In this document: positions 26,262 through 34,361 of the stretch, one piece after another
How positions within the stretch are numbered: the stretch's first letter is position 1
How the letters are laid out: every line of letters begins with the position of its first letter
NCBI GenBank assembly: GCA_023898785.1
Contig: CP060239.1
Span: forward strand, 1,302,001 to 1,366,000
Direction of reading: 5' to 3'
Source of the DNA: Rhodospirillales bacterium
Lineage (GTDB): Bacteria > Pseudomonadota > Alphaproteobacteria > Micavibrionales > Micavibrionaceae
DNA length: 64,000 nucleotides
The notes under the pieces: generated by a model
What the model was told of the DNA's origin: nothing
The model's input: only the letters and a program-made list of their open reading frames with translations
Database searches by the model: none
Made by a program: the position numbers and the translations under genes

Positions 26262-26532
26262 GACTATCCTTCAGGTTAAACTCACCCCTAATTCTACGAA
26301 AAATGCTGTTTTGGGCTGGGAAGACGGAGCAGATGGCGAAAAGGTCCTTAAATGCTGCGTCACGGCTGCACCTGAGAAGGGTAAAGCGAACAACGCTTTA
26401 ATCTCTTTACTGGCTACACATTATGGCATTCCCAAGAGACGACTTTCACTTTTACATGGAGAAAAATCGCGTATAAAAATTATTGAAATACAAGACATTG
26501 AAGGTATTTCTAATATAGCCTTCAAAAGATGA
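26254..26532 (+). CDS. DUF167 / YggU family protein
   Basis: A 92-residue small soluble protein with the DUF167 fold. The signature ends in the family-like pattern TAAPEKGKANNALISLLA near residues 43-60, followed by the basic LSLLHGEKSRIKIIEI. The molecular function of the family is unknown. It overlaps nadC by 8 bases and is presumably on the same transcript; DUF167 genes occur beside many unrelated housekeeping genes, so the pairing is not informative. Codon use is more AT-rich towards its 3' end. Confidence 0.88.
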   Translation: MCKTILQVKLTPNSTKNAVLGWEDGADGEKVLKCCVTAAPEKGKANNALISLLATHYGIPKRRLSLLHGEKSRIKIIEIQDIEGISNIAFKR

Positions 26533-26613
26533 TAAATTTTAGCTTTCCCTTCACTTTTTAATGGTATAATTATATGACAACTATCTTTGGGACGGGCAGG
26601 CAAATTTAGGCTT

Positions 26614-27198
26614 ATGACTTTAAGAGTTTTCAAAAACCATGCTTTGATAACGGGATTGGGTGCGTTTATGTTTTTTGCGCATGGCTCGGCGTGCCGGGCG
26701 GCTGGAAACATAGAAACGCTCACAAAGCAGAATGTTAAAGAATTTATTGAAGATACTACGGATATTACCACGACGAATACGCAAGCGCTGTCTCCTGAAA
26801 AAATTCAGCAATATCTTGAAACACATCTTGATAAAAAGGCGCGTTTTAAAAGCGTTATGAAATACAATATACCGGGCATGCCGCCGCAAGAGGCCGCCTT
26901 AAGCCTTGATAAAGAAGAGTTTATGAAATCTGTTGTTCAAGGTGCCGAGGCCGTTGATGGCTATGAAACACTTGTTGAAATCACGGATATTAAGATTTCT
27001 TCAGATGGCGAAAAAGCCTTTGTGAAAACCCAAAATACTGAATATGCCACCATGCCTGTAGCGACAGAAACCGGTAGTGTTGAGAATGTGCCTATGGAAG
27101 GTGTTTCTGAATGTACGCAAATCCTGCTGCTCAAAAAAGGTGTCATTATGATGTATAATGCTAATTGCGTGACCAATATTGAGTTTATGGAATATTAA
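26614..27198 (+). CDS. Secreted hypothetical protein (194 aa)
   Basis: A probable periplasmic protein: the N-terminus from the ATG at 26614 has a hydrophobic stretch ALITGLGAFMFFAHGSACRA that looks like a signal peptide. The mature part is mixed alpha/beta with two Cys (near residues 162 and 182). It alternates helix-forming N-terminal and strand-forming C-terminal regions, reminiscent of NTF2-like or Tim44-like folds, but I cannot name a family. A TTG at 26587 would add nine residues before the signal peptide and is less likely. It converges with sdhB, 3 bases apart. Confidence 0.65.
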   Translation: MTLRVFKNHALITGLGAFMFFAHGSACRAAGNIETLTKQNVKEFIEDTTDITTTNTQALSPEKIQQYLETHLDKKARFKSVMKYNIPGMPPQEAALSLDKEEFMKSVVQGAEAVDGYETLVEITDIKISSDGEKAFVKTQNTEYATMPVATETGSVENVPMEGVSECTQILLLKKGVIMMYNANCVTNIEFMEY

Positions 27199-27201
27199 AA
27201 G

Positions 27202-27993
27202 CTAGCGACGCATCACCATCAGTTTTTTGATCTCGGCGATGGCTTTGGCCGGGTTGAGGCCTTTAGGGCATGTGTTGGTGCAATTCATAATTGTATGACA
27301 GCGATAGAGACGAAACGGGTCTTCGAGATTATCAAGACGATCGCCGGTGGCTTCATCGCGCGTATCGGCGATCCAGCGATAGGCTTGCAGGAGGATCGCC
27401 GGGCCCATGAAACGGTCGCCATTCCACCAATAGCTGGGGCAGCTGGTCGAACAGCAAAAGCACAGGATGCAGCCGGCGGGACCTCGGCCATCATCACCGT
27501 TGAGAATATTGGCATCTTCGGGGCTTTGCAGACGCTCGCGCCCTGGGGCGGGGCTGTCGGCCTTCAGCCAAGGCTCAATTGAGGTATATTGCGCATAAAC
27601 GTGGTTGAGGTCGGGCACAAGGTCCTTAACCACAGGCATATGCGGCAGCGGCGTGACCTTGATATCGCCGGAGCAATCGTCAATCGCCTTGGTGCATGCC
27701 AGTGTATTCGTGCCGTCGATATTCATCGCGCAGGACCCGCAAATCCCCTCGCGGCAAGAGCGGCGCAAGGTCAGGCCAGAGTCGATATTATTTTTGATGT
27801 AAAGCAGCGCGTCGAGCACCATCGGACCGCATTTATCGAGATCGATGGTGAAGGAATCGAGACGCGGATTGGCTTCATCATCCGGGTTCCAGCGATAGAT
27901 TTTGAAGGTTTTCTTGCGTTTGGCATCTCCGGCCACATCGTGGGTTTGACCGGCAGTGATTTTTGAATTTGCGGGAAGTGTGAATTGGGCCAT
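27202..27993 (-). CDS. sdhB: Succinate dehydrogenase iron-sulfur subunit
   Basis: Electron-transfer subunit of respiratory complex II, 263 residues. All three cluster sites are visible: the 2Fe-2S cysteines in CREGICGSCAM near residues 79-89, and the 4Fe-4S and 3Fe-4S cysteines in CILCFCCSTSCPSYWW near 176 and CHTIMNCTNTCPKGLNP near 233. It is not adjacent to sdhA. A diguanylate cyclase gene (same strand) and a secreted ORF (opposite strand) lie between them, so it probably has its own promoter. Confidence 0.97.
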   Translation of the reverse strand: MAQFTLPANSKITAGQTHDVAGDAKRKKTFKIYRWNPDDEANPRLDSFTIDLDKCGPMVLDALLYIKNNIDSGLTLRRSCREGICGSCAMNIDGTNTLACTKAIDDCSGDIKVTPLPHMPVVKDLVPDLNHVYAQYTSIEPWLKADSPAPGRERLQSPEDANILNGDDGRGPAGCILCFCCSTSCPSYWWNGDRFMGPAILLQAYRWIADTRDEATGDRLDNLEDPFRLYRCHTIMNCTNTCPKGLNPAKAIAEIKKLMVMRR

Positions 27994-28102
27994 CTGTGCG
28001 CTCTTTATGCGTTGGTTCTATCTGCCAATCAGAATAAGCGCTTAAGGGCAAAATGTGAAGGGGCAATCCTTCACATGTTAGAAGGAGACAGTGCTGTTGA
28101 AA

Positions 28103-28846
28103 TTATTCGGGAGCATCAGGTTTCACGTCTAATGTTTGCCGTCTCTCAAATACTGACAAATCGTAAATCTCCATACGCCCGCGCGTTGTTTGCTTTACTC
28201 TGTAGAGCGCTTTGTCAGCGGCATCTATTATATTTTCAGGCGTTATAGCCGGTCCAGATATTCCGATCCCTATGCTTGAGCCAATTTTATATTCTTCGCC
28301 TTTGTGCTCAATTGTGAATGCGCACATTTCACCAGCGAGCCTGGTAAACGCCGGGTCAACGTCATTGCCATTATTCACTTCCATGATGACGGCCATTTCC
28401 TCGCCGCCATAACGAGCGACAATATCGTCTGCACGGACAGACTCCTGCAGATGCTCTGCGGCTTTTCTTAAGACCGCGTCCCCAACCTGATGACCGTATG
28501 TGTCGTTAAATTTTTTAAAATGATCGATATCGACCATAATCAACGCTATGCGTCCACCGGACCGCCTCAGTTTCGTCAGCGTTTTAGGCAGGGCATCATC
28601 GAAATAGCGGCGATTATAAAGCCCGGTTAAAGAGTCTCTAATAGAGGTATTTCGATCAACTGATGCTCGCTGATTTGCCTGTTCCAACTGTTGGATGAGT
28701 GTCTTTTCACCTTGAGCTTTGTTTCCATCTTCTTGGAGTTTTGTAATTTCATCAGGGGTGAGGTCGCCCTTACCCCGCCCCAAACCGTTCTTACGGCGGA
28801 ATTCTTTTAGAGCCTGCTTCTTGGCTAATTCATTTTTCAAACTCAT
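28103..28846 (-). CDS. GGDEF-domain diguanylate cyclase
   Basis: Synthesises the second messenger c-di-GMP. From the ATG at 28846 the protein is 247 residues. The first 75 or so are charged and coiled-coil-like (IQQLEQANQRASVDRN), with no membrane or PAS domain. The catalytic domain begins DSLTGLYNRRYFDD. The signature loop reads GGEEM instead of GGEEF, and the inhibitory I-site RADD sits five residues before it. The core Gly and Glu are retained, so activity is plausible. ATG 28882 is an alternative start. The gene interrupts the sdh cluster between sdhA and sdhB. Confidence 0.88.
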   Translation of the reverse strand: MSLKNELAKKQALKEFRRKNGLGRGKGDLTPDEITKLQEDGNKAQGEKTLIQQLEQANQRASVDRNTSIRDSLTGLYNRRYFDDALPKTLTKLRRSGGRIALIMVDIDHFKKFNDTYGHQVGDAVLRKAAEHLQESVRADDIVARYGGEEMAVIMEVNNGNDVDPAFTRLAGEMCAFTIEHKGEEYKIGSSIGIGISGPAITPENIIDAADKALYRVKQTTRGRMEIYDLSVFERRQTLDVKPDAPE

Positions 28847-29049
28847 GGCCGAAACATTATAGTAATTTACATATAAAATCAAGCTTTTCAGCGTTAAGCG
28901 CCATAAATGTTTATTCCTGTTTATGTTGGGTCAAAGAGTCCTTACGGGAAATTCACTCTGGGCAACCACTGCATTTTACATAATTTTCTTGTGTGCGTAG
29001 CTTGATTCATGTATTGTATTGTCACATTCAAGTTTATGCAGGGGGTATG

Positions 29050-29469
29050 ATGAGTAAAGTTTCACAGGCATTTGGTGTTTTGGCGCTCAGCGCAGCTTCA
29101 GCGGTTTACGCGCAAGGGGTGGCAGCAAGCGAACAGGTTTGCGCGAAAGATGGTCGTAGCTTTGAAATTACGGAGAATAATGGTCAGATTACTGGTTATT
29201 ATCATCAAAATAGACAAAATATTTCATCGGAAACCCTAGCCAACTTTCAAAGCAGGAGCTCTTCAGCCGGAACACGATCAGTAGGCACCGGCGGCAACCC
29301 TAGAACCGCACCGTTCAAAGAAGCTTTTGGATTTAGTCGGGGGCAGGCCAACCTTCCTTCTCCAGATGAACGAATCGAAGCCCTGCGCACACGCGGCAAG
29401 ATTTTCTGCTATACAGGCCATGTTCCAACCCCTGCCCCAGGCAGTTTTGTTCCTTTGAAGCCCCAATAA
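29050..29469 (+). CDS. Secreted hypothetical protein (139 aa) between sdhA and the GGDEF gene
   Basis: Begins with a classical signal peptide (MSKVSQAFGVLALSAASAVYA), giving a mature protein of about 118 residues. It has two Cys (early VCAKDGRS and late KIFCYTGH), Ser/Gly-rich middle sequence and a Pro-rich end. No family is recognised. The start at 29050 is placed by the signal peptide and the preceding GGGGG; an adjacent ATG at 29047 is equivalent. It ends one base before the 3' end of sdhA on the other strand and is oriented against all its neighbours, which suggests insertion into the sdh locus. Confidence 0.6.
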   Translation: MSKVSQAFGVLALSAASAVYAQGVAASEQVCAKDGRSFEITENNGQITGYYHQNRQNISSETLANFQSRSSSAGTRSVGTGGNPRTAPFKEAFGFSRGQANLPSPDERIEALRTRGKIFCYTGHVPTPAPGSFVPLKPQ

Positions 29470-29470
29470 C

Positions 29471-31261
29471 TTAATAAACCCGGGCCTTGGGCGGGATGGG
29501 CTGCACTTCGTCGGTCAGGGTGGTCATGATCACCGGGCGGTAGTCAATCTTGGTTTTCCCGGCCTCATCCACCCAGATAACGGTGTGTTTCATCCATTTT
29601 TTATCATCGCGGTCGGGGAAGTCCTCACGGGCCTGCGCACCGCGGGATTCTTCGCGATTAGCGGCAGCATGCATTGCGGCGACGGCTTGGGACAAGAGGT
29701 TATCCAGCTCCAGCGTTTCAACGAGATCGGTGTTAAAGATCAACGAGCGGTCGGTGACTTTCAGATCAGCCTTCCCGGCGAAGCATTCATCAATCTTGGT
29801 GATGCCCTCATTCAGGGTTTCTCCGGTGCGGAATACGGGCGCATGCGTCTGCATCGTGCGCTGCATGCGGTCGCGCAGCGCGGCTGTCGTCGTTGAACCT
29901 TTAGCGCTCCGATAATGATCAAGGCGTGCCAGCGCTTTCGAGCCGTCATCCGTGCCAAACGGGCGGTGCTTTGCGCCCGGCACAACGGTTTCGGCGCAGC
30001 GATTGGCTGCAGCCCGGCCAAAGACGACGAGGTCGAGCAGTGAGTTTGAGCCCAGACGGTTGGCGCCATGGACGGAGACGCACGCGGCTTCGCCGATCGC
30101 CATCAAGCCCGACACAATGGCATTGGGATCTTTTTTGGTCGGGTTAATGACCTCGGCCATGTAATTGGTTGGGATGCCGCCCATATTGTAATGCACAGTC
30201 GGCAGAACAGGGATCGGCTCTTTGGTCACATCTACGCCAGCGAAGATGCGGGCGCTTTCGGCGATACCCGGCAGGCGTTCGTGGATAATGTCGCTGTCCA
30301 GATGTTCGAGGTGGAGGTGGATGTGGTCTTTATGCTCACCGACGCCGCGCCCTTCGCGGATTTCGATGGTCATCGAGCGTGAAACAACGTCGCGCGAAGC
30401 GAGGTCTTTTGCGCTTGGGGCATAACGTTCCATAAAGCGTTCGCCTTCGGAATTGGTCAGATAGCCCCCTTCCCCGCGCACACCTTCGGTAATCAGGCAA
30501 CCCGCGCCGTAAATTCCGGTCGGGTGGAACTGGATGAATTCCATGTCCTGCAACGGAATGCCGGCGCGCAAGGCCATCGCATTGCCATCGCCCGTACAGG
30601 TGTGGGCGGAGGTGCAGGAGAAATAGGTGCGGCCATAACCGCCGGTGGCGAGAATAACCTGATGCGCGCGGAAGCGGTGAATGGTGCCGTCATCGAGGTT
30701 CCAGGCCATGACACCGAGGCACTGGCCGTCATCGCTCATGATCAGGTCGAGGGCAAAATATTCGATAAAGAATTCGGCCTTGTGTTTGAGGGCCTGCGTG
30801 TAAAGCGTGTGGAGGATGGCGTGACCTGTGCGGTCCGCGGCGGCGCAGGTGCGTTGGGCGGTGCCCTTGCCGTAATGCGTCGTCATGCCGCCAAAAGCAC
30901 GCTGGTAAATTTTCCCGGCGGCGGTACGGGAAAACGGTACACCATAGTGTTCAAGCTCGATAATCGCGGGGATCGCCTCGCGGCACATATATTCAATCGC
31001 GTCCTGATCTCCGAGCCAATCTGAGCCTTTAACAGTGTCATACATATGGAAGCGCCAGTCGTCTTCGCCCATATTGCCCAGCGCTGCGGAGATGCCGCCT
31101 TGCGCCGCGACCGTGTGCGAGCGGGTTGGAAAGACCTTTGAAATGATCGCGGTGTTCAAACCTTTTTCTGCGCAGCCAAAGCCGGCGCGCAGCCCCGCAC
31201 CACCGGCGCCGACCACCACGACATCATATTCGTGATCAATGATTTCGTATTCATTTGTCAT
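29471..31261 (-). CDS. sdhA: Succinate dehydrogenase flavoprotein subunit
   Basis: Catalytic subunit of complex II, 596 residues. The N-terminal FAD-binding motif is VVVVGAGGAGLRAGFG near residue 14; the His for covalent FAD attachment is in TRSHTVAAQGGISAALGN near 46-63. Substrate-site segments HPTGIYG near 245 and RGEGGYLTN near 262 are intact, as is HGANRLGSNSLLDL near 400. The ATG follows the stop of the small membrane-protein gene after one base, so translation is probably coupled. Confidence 0.97.
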   Translation of the reverse strand: MTNEYEIIDHEYDVVVVGAGGAGLRAGFGCAEKGLNTAIISKVFPTRSHTVAAQGGISAALGNMGEDDWRFHMYDTVKGSDWLGDQDAIEYMCREAIPAIIELEHYGVPFSRTAAGKIYQRAFGGMTTHYGKGTAQRTCAAADRTGHAILHTLYTQALKHKAEFFIEYFALDLIMSDDGQCLGVMAWNLDDGTIHRFRAHQVILATGGYGRTYFSCTSAHTCTGDGNAMALRAGIPLQDMEFIQFHPTGIYGAGCLITEGVRGEGGYLTNSEGERFMERYAPSAKDLASRDVVSRSMTIEIREGRGVGEHKDHIHLHLEHLDSDIIHERLPGIAESARIFAGVDVTKEPIPVLPTVHYNMGGIPTNYMAEVINPTKKDPNAIVSGLMAIGEAACVSVHGANRLGSNSLLDLVVFGRAAANRCAETVVPGAKHRPFGTDDGSKALARLDHYRSAKGSTTTAALRDRMQRTMQTHAPVFRTGETLNEGITKIDECFAGKADLKVTDRSLIFNTDLVETLELDNLLSQAVAAMHAAANREESRGAQAREDFPDRDDKKWMKHTVIWVDEAGKTKIDYRPVIMTTLTDEVQPIPPKARVY

Positions 31262-31262
31262 T

Positions 31263-31589
31263 TTATATTACCATCCATGAAACAACGTAAAGACACCCTA
31301 CTATAATCAGACAGATCAGCAGTAAAACCGGAATAATGGGAATATCATCATCGAATGTTTTTTTCATCCAGATATTACCTTTGCCAAAACCAACCCCTGC
31401 GATCAGGCCACCTGCCAAATACCAATATATAGAGATCTTTCCTATAAACAGGCCCAGTATTGCGCCGGCTATTACACCTGTGACCATAAAAGTTATATAG
31501 TTAAGGATATTGTCAGCCTTATCAAGAAACCCGAAAATTTTTCGATCTTGTTTATTATATTTTTCAATCGGGTTGTAAAATTCAGTCAT
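31263..31589 (-). CDS. Small membrane protein embedded in the sdh operon (108 aa)
   Basis: A 108-residue protein with three hydrophobic segments (about residues 32-50, 53-70 and 85-106) and charged loops. I do not recognise it. It is AT-richer than sdhA and sdhD, with many aaa, ata and tta codons. It sits between sdhD and sdhA and ends one base before the sdhA ATG. A palindromic repeat lies between sdhD and this gene. It might be a lineage-specific accessory subunit or assembly factor for complex II, or a passenger gene; the tight coupling to sdhA is the only functional hint. Confidence 0.65.
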   Translation of the reverse strand: MTEFYNPIEKYNKQDRKIFGFLDKADNILNYITFMVTGVIAGAILGLFIGKISIYWYLAGGLIAGVGFGKGNIWMKKTFDDDIPIIPVLLLICLIIVGCLYVVSWMVI

Positions 31590-31600
31590 TTCTTTCCCTT

Positions 31601-31683
31601 TTTACGCGGAGAAACGGAGGAACGGAGGTTTATTTTTTATAATACACAAAACTCTGAAACTCCGAATCTCCGCGTTTAATTTT
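31601..31683. repeat. Imperfect palindrome between sdhD and the small membrane gene
   Basis: Left arm tttacgcggagaaacggagg and right arm aactccgaatctccgcgttt are inverted versions of each other with mismatches, and each arm contains a repeated CGGAG word. It resembles in layout the repeats at 52183-52329 and 54922-55000: long arms with an internal word periodicity, lying in gaps between housekeeping genes. Confidence 0.75.
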
Positions 31684-31685
31684 TT

Positions 31686-32081
31686 TTACAACGCTATTTT
31701 TAGAATTGAAAAAATGCAGGCGGTGGCGAGGGCGAAAAAGAACAGATACATGCCAACCAGCTTGGATAGCTTGAAAAATTCATTGTGGATGTAATCCTCG
31801 ACGATTTCACGATTTCCCAGCACGGCGTGGGTAAAAGCGGCAATGATCAGCAGCAGCATGCAAATCGCGTTGCGCGGATCGGCAAGCTTGGCTGTAAACT
31901 CTGCATGGCTGGTGCCGATGGTCTGGCTGAGAAACCACAGGAACCACAATGAGAGCACTGCGGTGCCGATAGCCGTGACGCGCAGCCTGATCCATCCCGG
32001 CACAGCCGCGTGCGATGCGCCCAGACCGCGGGCGCGGGCGAGCGGGGTTTTCATACCGTGATTGTCCCATTTCATATTCAT
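31686..32081 (-). CDS. sdhD: Succinate dehydrogenase membrane anchor subunit D
   Basis: A 131-residue membrane subunit of complex II with three helices (about 32-50, 68-85 and 105-128). The N-terminal part MKTPLARARGLGASHAAVPGW carries the family pattern (R/K)ARGLGS(A/S)..G, and HAVLGNREIVEDYIHN near residue 91 includes the haem/quinone-region His and Asp/Tyr. The start overlaps the sdhC stop by 4 bases. Confidence 0.93.
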   Translation of the reverse strand: MNMKWDNHGMKTPLARARGLGASHAAVPGWIRLRVTAIGTAVLSLWFLWFLSQTIGTSHAEFTAKLADPRNAICMLLLIIAAFTHAVLGNREIVEDYIHNEFFKLSKLVGMYLFFFALATACIFSILKIAL

Positions 32082-32512
32082 GGCGTTTCTCCAAAATAAT
32101 ATTCACCAAACGGATGACTAAACAGTACATATTCCCACGTCACAAATGTCAGCAGCACCGTGACAAACAATACAAAATATCCAGCGGCATAGGCGTTTTC
32201 GATTTTAAACAGCAATCCTGAGTCCCAGAAAAGATGGCGGATGCCGTTGGCCAGATGGTAGAAAAATGCGAGCGTGAAGCCGAACAGCAAGAGCATGCCA
32301 ACGGGCGAGCCTGCGAAGTTCATGAATACAGCGTAGGCTCCGGGGCCGATTGCTGCGGCGACCAGCCACCAGGCAAACAGCATCAGACCAACCGTAAGAC
32401 CGACCCCTGTCATCCGGTGCAGAATCGATAAAACAGAGGTCATTTGCGGTTTATAAACCTGAAGGTGCGGGGATAATGGGCGCTGAGTTTTGGTGGGGGC
32501 GCTCTGTGACAT
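32078..32512 (-). CDS. sdhC: Succinate dehydrogenase cytochrome b556 subunit
   Basis: A 144-residue anchor subunit that binds haem b. The N-terminal RPLSPHLQVYKPQMTSVLSI and SILHRMTGVGL are the classic SdhC signature, and HLANGIRHLFWDSG carries the haem-ligand His near residue 85. Three hydrophobic helices follow. The start at 32512 has AAGGAAA upstream; an in-frame ATG at 32545 would add eleven unlikely residues. First gene of the sdh transcript. Confidence 0.95.
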   Translation of the reverse strand: MSQSAPTKTQRPLSPHLQVYKPQMTSVLSILHRMTGVGLTVGLMLFAWWLVAAAIGPGAYAVFMNFAGSPVGMLLLFGFTLAFFYHLANGIRHLFWDSGLLFKIENAYAAGYFVLFVTVLLTFVTWEYVLFSHPFGEYYFGETP

Positions 32513-32674
32513 GATGTTTCCTTTTGAATTCTTCGAACAGGTCAAGAAACATCATAAAACGCCGGGCGGGTTTTGCAATGGTTTAATCACACCCAAATCC
32601 CCTCACCCAGAGGTGCCATCTGGGAACACTTACTTTTAGGGCAAAAACTAAGTATCCCCAGACAGAGACAAAGG

Positions 32675-33193
32675 TTATTGCTCTTGCTGATACTCCAGCG
32701 CCAGACCGTTAATGCAGTAACGTAGGCCGGTTGGCGGCGGACCGTCCTTGAAAACATGGCCGAGGTGAGAGCCGCAATTGGCGCAATGAACCTCGGTACG
32801 GGCATAGCCAAGCTTGTAATCCGTGGAGGTGCCGACCGCGTATTCATCGGCGGGCTGGTAAAAACTCGGCCAGCCGGTTTTACTATCGTATTTTGCATCG
32901 GTACTGAACAGGTGGTGGCCGCAACCGGCGCAATAGAACTTGCCGTGGCCTTCGATGCCGTTTAGCGGCGACGAGCAGGATTTTTCCGTGCCTTCGCCGC
33001 GCAGGATCTCGTATTGTTCGGGGCTGAGGCGCGCGCGCCACTCCTCATCAGTAAGTTGAAAGGGGAAATCACCTTTCCTGCTTGAGTGTGGCAAAGACTT
33101 GTTTTTTGAAAAAATGTCAAAGGCCATCGCTTTGCTTGCTCCCGTCATCAGGGCGGCACAGGCCACCCCGGCTAAAAACGCTCGTCTGTGCAT
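32675..33193 (-). CDS. msrB: Peptide methionine-R-sulfoxide reductase with Tat-like signal
   Basis: Reduces methionine-R-sulfoxide in proteins. The zinc site CAGC and CANC pairs appear in FYCAGCGHHLF and HCANCGSHLGHVF, the catalytic Cys in RYCINGLAL near the C-terminus, and the middle motif is KTGWPSFYQP. From the ATG at 33193 the N-terminus (MHRRAFLAGVACAALMTGAS) has an RRAFL twin-arginine-like motif followed by a hydrophobic stretch and AMA, so the enzyme is probably exported folded to the periplasm. An upstream in-frame start at 33217 adds eight residues. Most MsrB proteins are cytoplasmic, so the export signal is notable. Confidence 0.93.
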   Translation of the reverse strand: MHRRAFLAGVACAALMTGASKAMAFDIFSKNKSLPHSSRKGDFPFQLTDEEWRARLSPEQYEILRGEGTEKSCSSPLNGIEGHGKFYCAGCGHHLFSTDAKYDSKTGWPSFYQPADEYAVGTSTDYKLGYARTEVHCANCGSHLGHVFKDGPPPTGLRYCINGLALEYQQEQ

Positions 33194-33257
33194 GCTTAAA
33201 CATTCCCTATTGTTCATACAGGGGTATTCGCATTTTAAAGCAAAAAGGTTACAGGTC

Positions 33258-34280
33258 TTAAGCCGCCTTTTGCGCTTCGTTTTTCACCAGTAATTCAGCG
33301 ATTTGCACGGTGTTGAGCGCTGCGCCTTTGCGCAAATTATCCGCCACGCACCAGAAATTGAGGCCGTTTTCGACCGTGATGTCTTCGCGAACGCGGCTGA
33401 CGAACACATCGTCTTCGCCCTGAATTTCAGCCGGGGTGACATATTCGAGGTCTTCCTGCTCCAGATCGACCAACGTAACCCCTTCAGCATTATGGAAGAG
33501 TTCCTTGGCCTCAATGGCGGAAATTTCCTTTTCCAGCTCGACATTGATCATTTCGGCGTGGCCGATAAACACAGGGATGCGTACACAAGAGGCGCAAACC
33601 TTGATCGCGGGATCGAGTATCTTTTTGGTCTCAACCACCATTTTCCATTCTTCCTTGGTCATGCCGTCATCCATGAACACGTCGATCTGCGGGATGGCGT
33701 TAAAGGCTATCTGTTTCGGATAGACAGACGGGGTTGGCGTCTGGTTGGCGTAGATGCCTTTAGTCTGGTTGAACAGCTCATCCATCGCCGCCTTGCCGGA
33801 ACCGGAGGTGGATTGATAGGTACTGACCACGACGCGTTTGATGGTCGCGGCTTCATGCAAAGGCTTGAGCGCGACAACCATTTGAATGGTGGAACAGTTC
33901 GGGTTGGCGATGATGCCTTTTTTAATCTCGTTGATCGCGTGAGGATTGACCTCCGGCACGATCAGCGGCACATCCGGGTCCATACGCCAGTAGGACGTGT
34001 TATCGATGACTGTCGCTCCGGCAGCAGCAGCCTTAGGCGAATATTCAGCCGAGACTTTAGCACCGGGTGAGGACAGCACGATATCCACACCTTTGAAGTC
34101 AAAATCAGCCAGATTCTGTACGCGCAAATCCGTATCACCATAGGACACTTCGCGCCCTACAGACCGCTCGGAGGCCAGCGCTACAACGTCGTCAGCAGGA
34201 AAGTCGCGTTCATCCAATATTTTTAACATTTCAAGCCCGACATTACCTGTGGCGCCTACAACTGCAACTTTATATCCCAT
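33258..34280 (-). CDS. asd: Aspartate-semialdehyde dehydrogenase
   Basis: Makes aspartate semialdehyde for lysine/diaminopimelate, threonine and methionine synthesis. 340 residues. The N-terminal NADP-binding motif is VVGATGNVGLEML near residue 6, the catalytic Cys is in NPNCSTIQMV near 128, and the substrate-binding region is YQSTSGSGKAAMDEL near 155. The C-terminal VADNLRKGAALNTVQIAE is typical. Transcribed alone and divergent from the hybrid kinase gene. Confidence 0.97.
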   Translation of the reverse strand: MGYKVAVVGATGNVGLEMLKILDERDFPADDVVALASERSVGREVSYGDTDLRVQNLADFDFKGVDIVLSSPGAKVSAEYSPKAAAAGATVIDNTSYWRMDPDVPLIVPEVNPHAINEIKKGIIANPNCSTIQMVVALKPLHEAATIKRVVVSTYQSTSGSGKAAMDELFNQTKGIYANQTPTPSVYPKQIAFNAIPQIDVFMDDGMTKEEWKMVVETKKILDPAIKVCASCVRIPVFIGHAEMINVELEKEISAIEAKELFHNAEGVTLVDLEQEDLEYVTPAEIQGEDDVFVSRVREDITVENGLNFWCVADNLRKGAALNTVQIAELLVKNEAQKAA

Positions 34281-34361
34281 TTTTGTTTCTTCCTGCTTTG
34301 AGCCTTCATTTTAGAGGATTTCATTGATATGATATGTGGGCATTCAAATGCAAGGTTTTTC

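Noticed and set aside
33303..34070. Long open frame (255 codons) antisense to asd, plus similar ones antisense to nadA (24654-25349) and ribF (3956-4603)
   Set aside because: Each lies entirely within a well-supported gene on the other strand, has no ribosome site or recognisable domain, and is explained by codon bias of the real gene.
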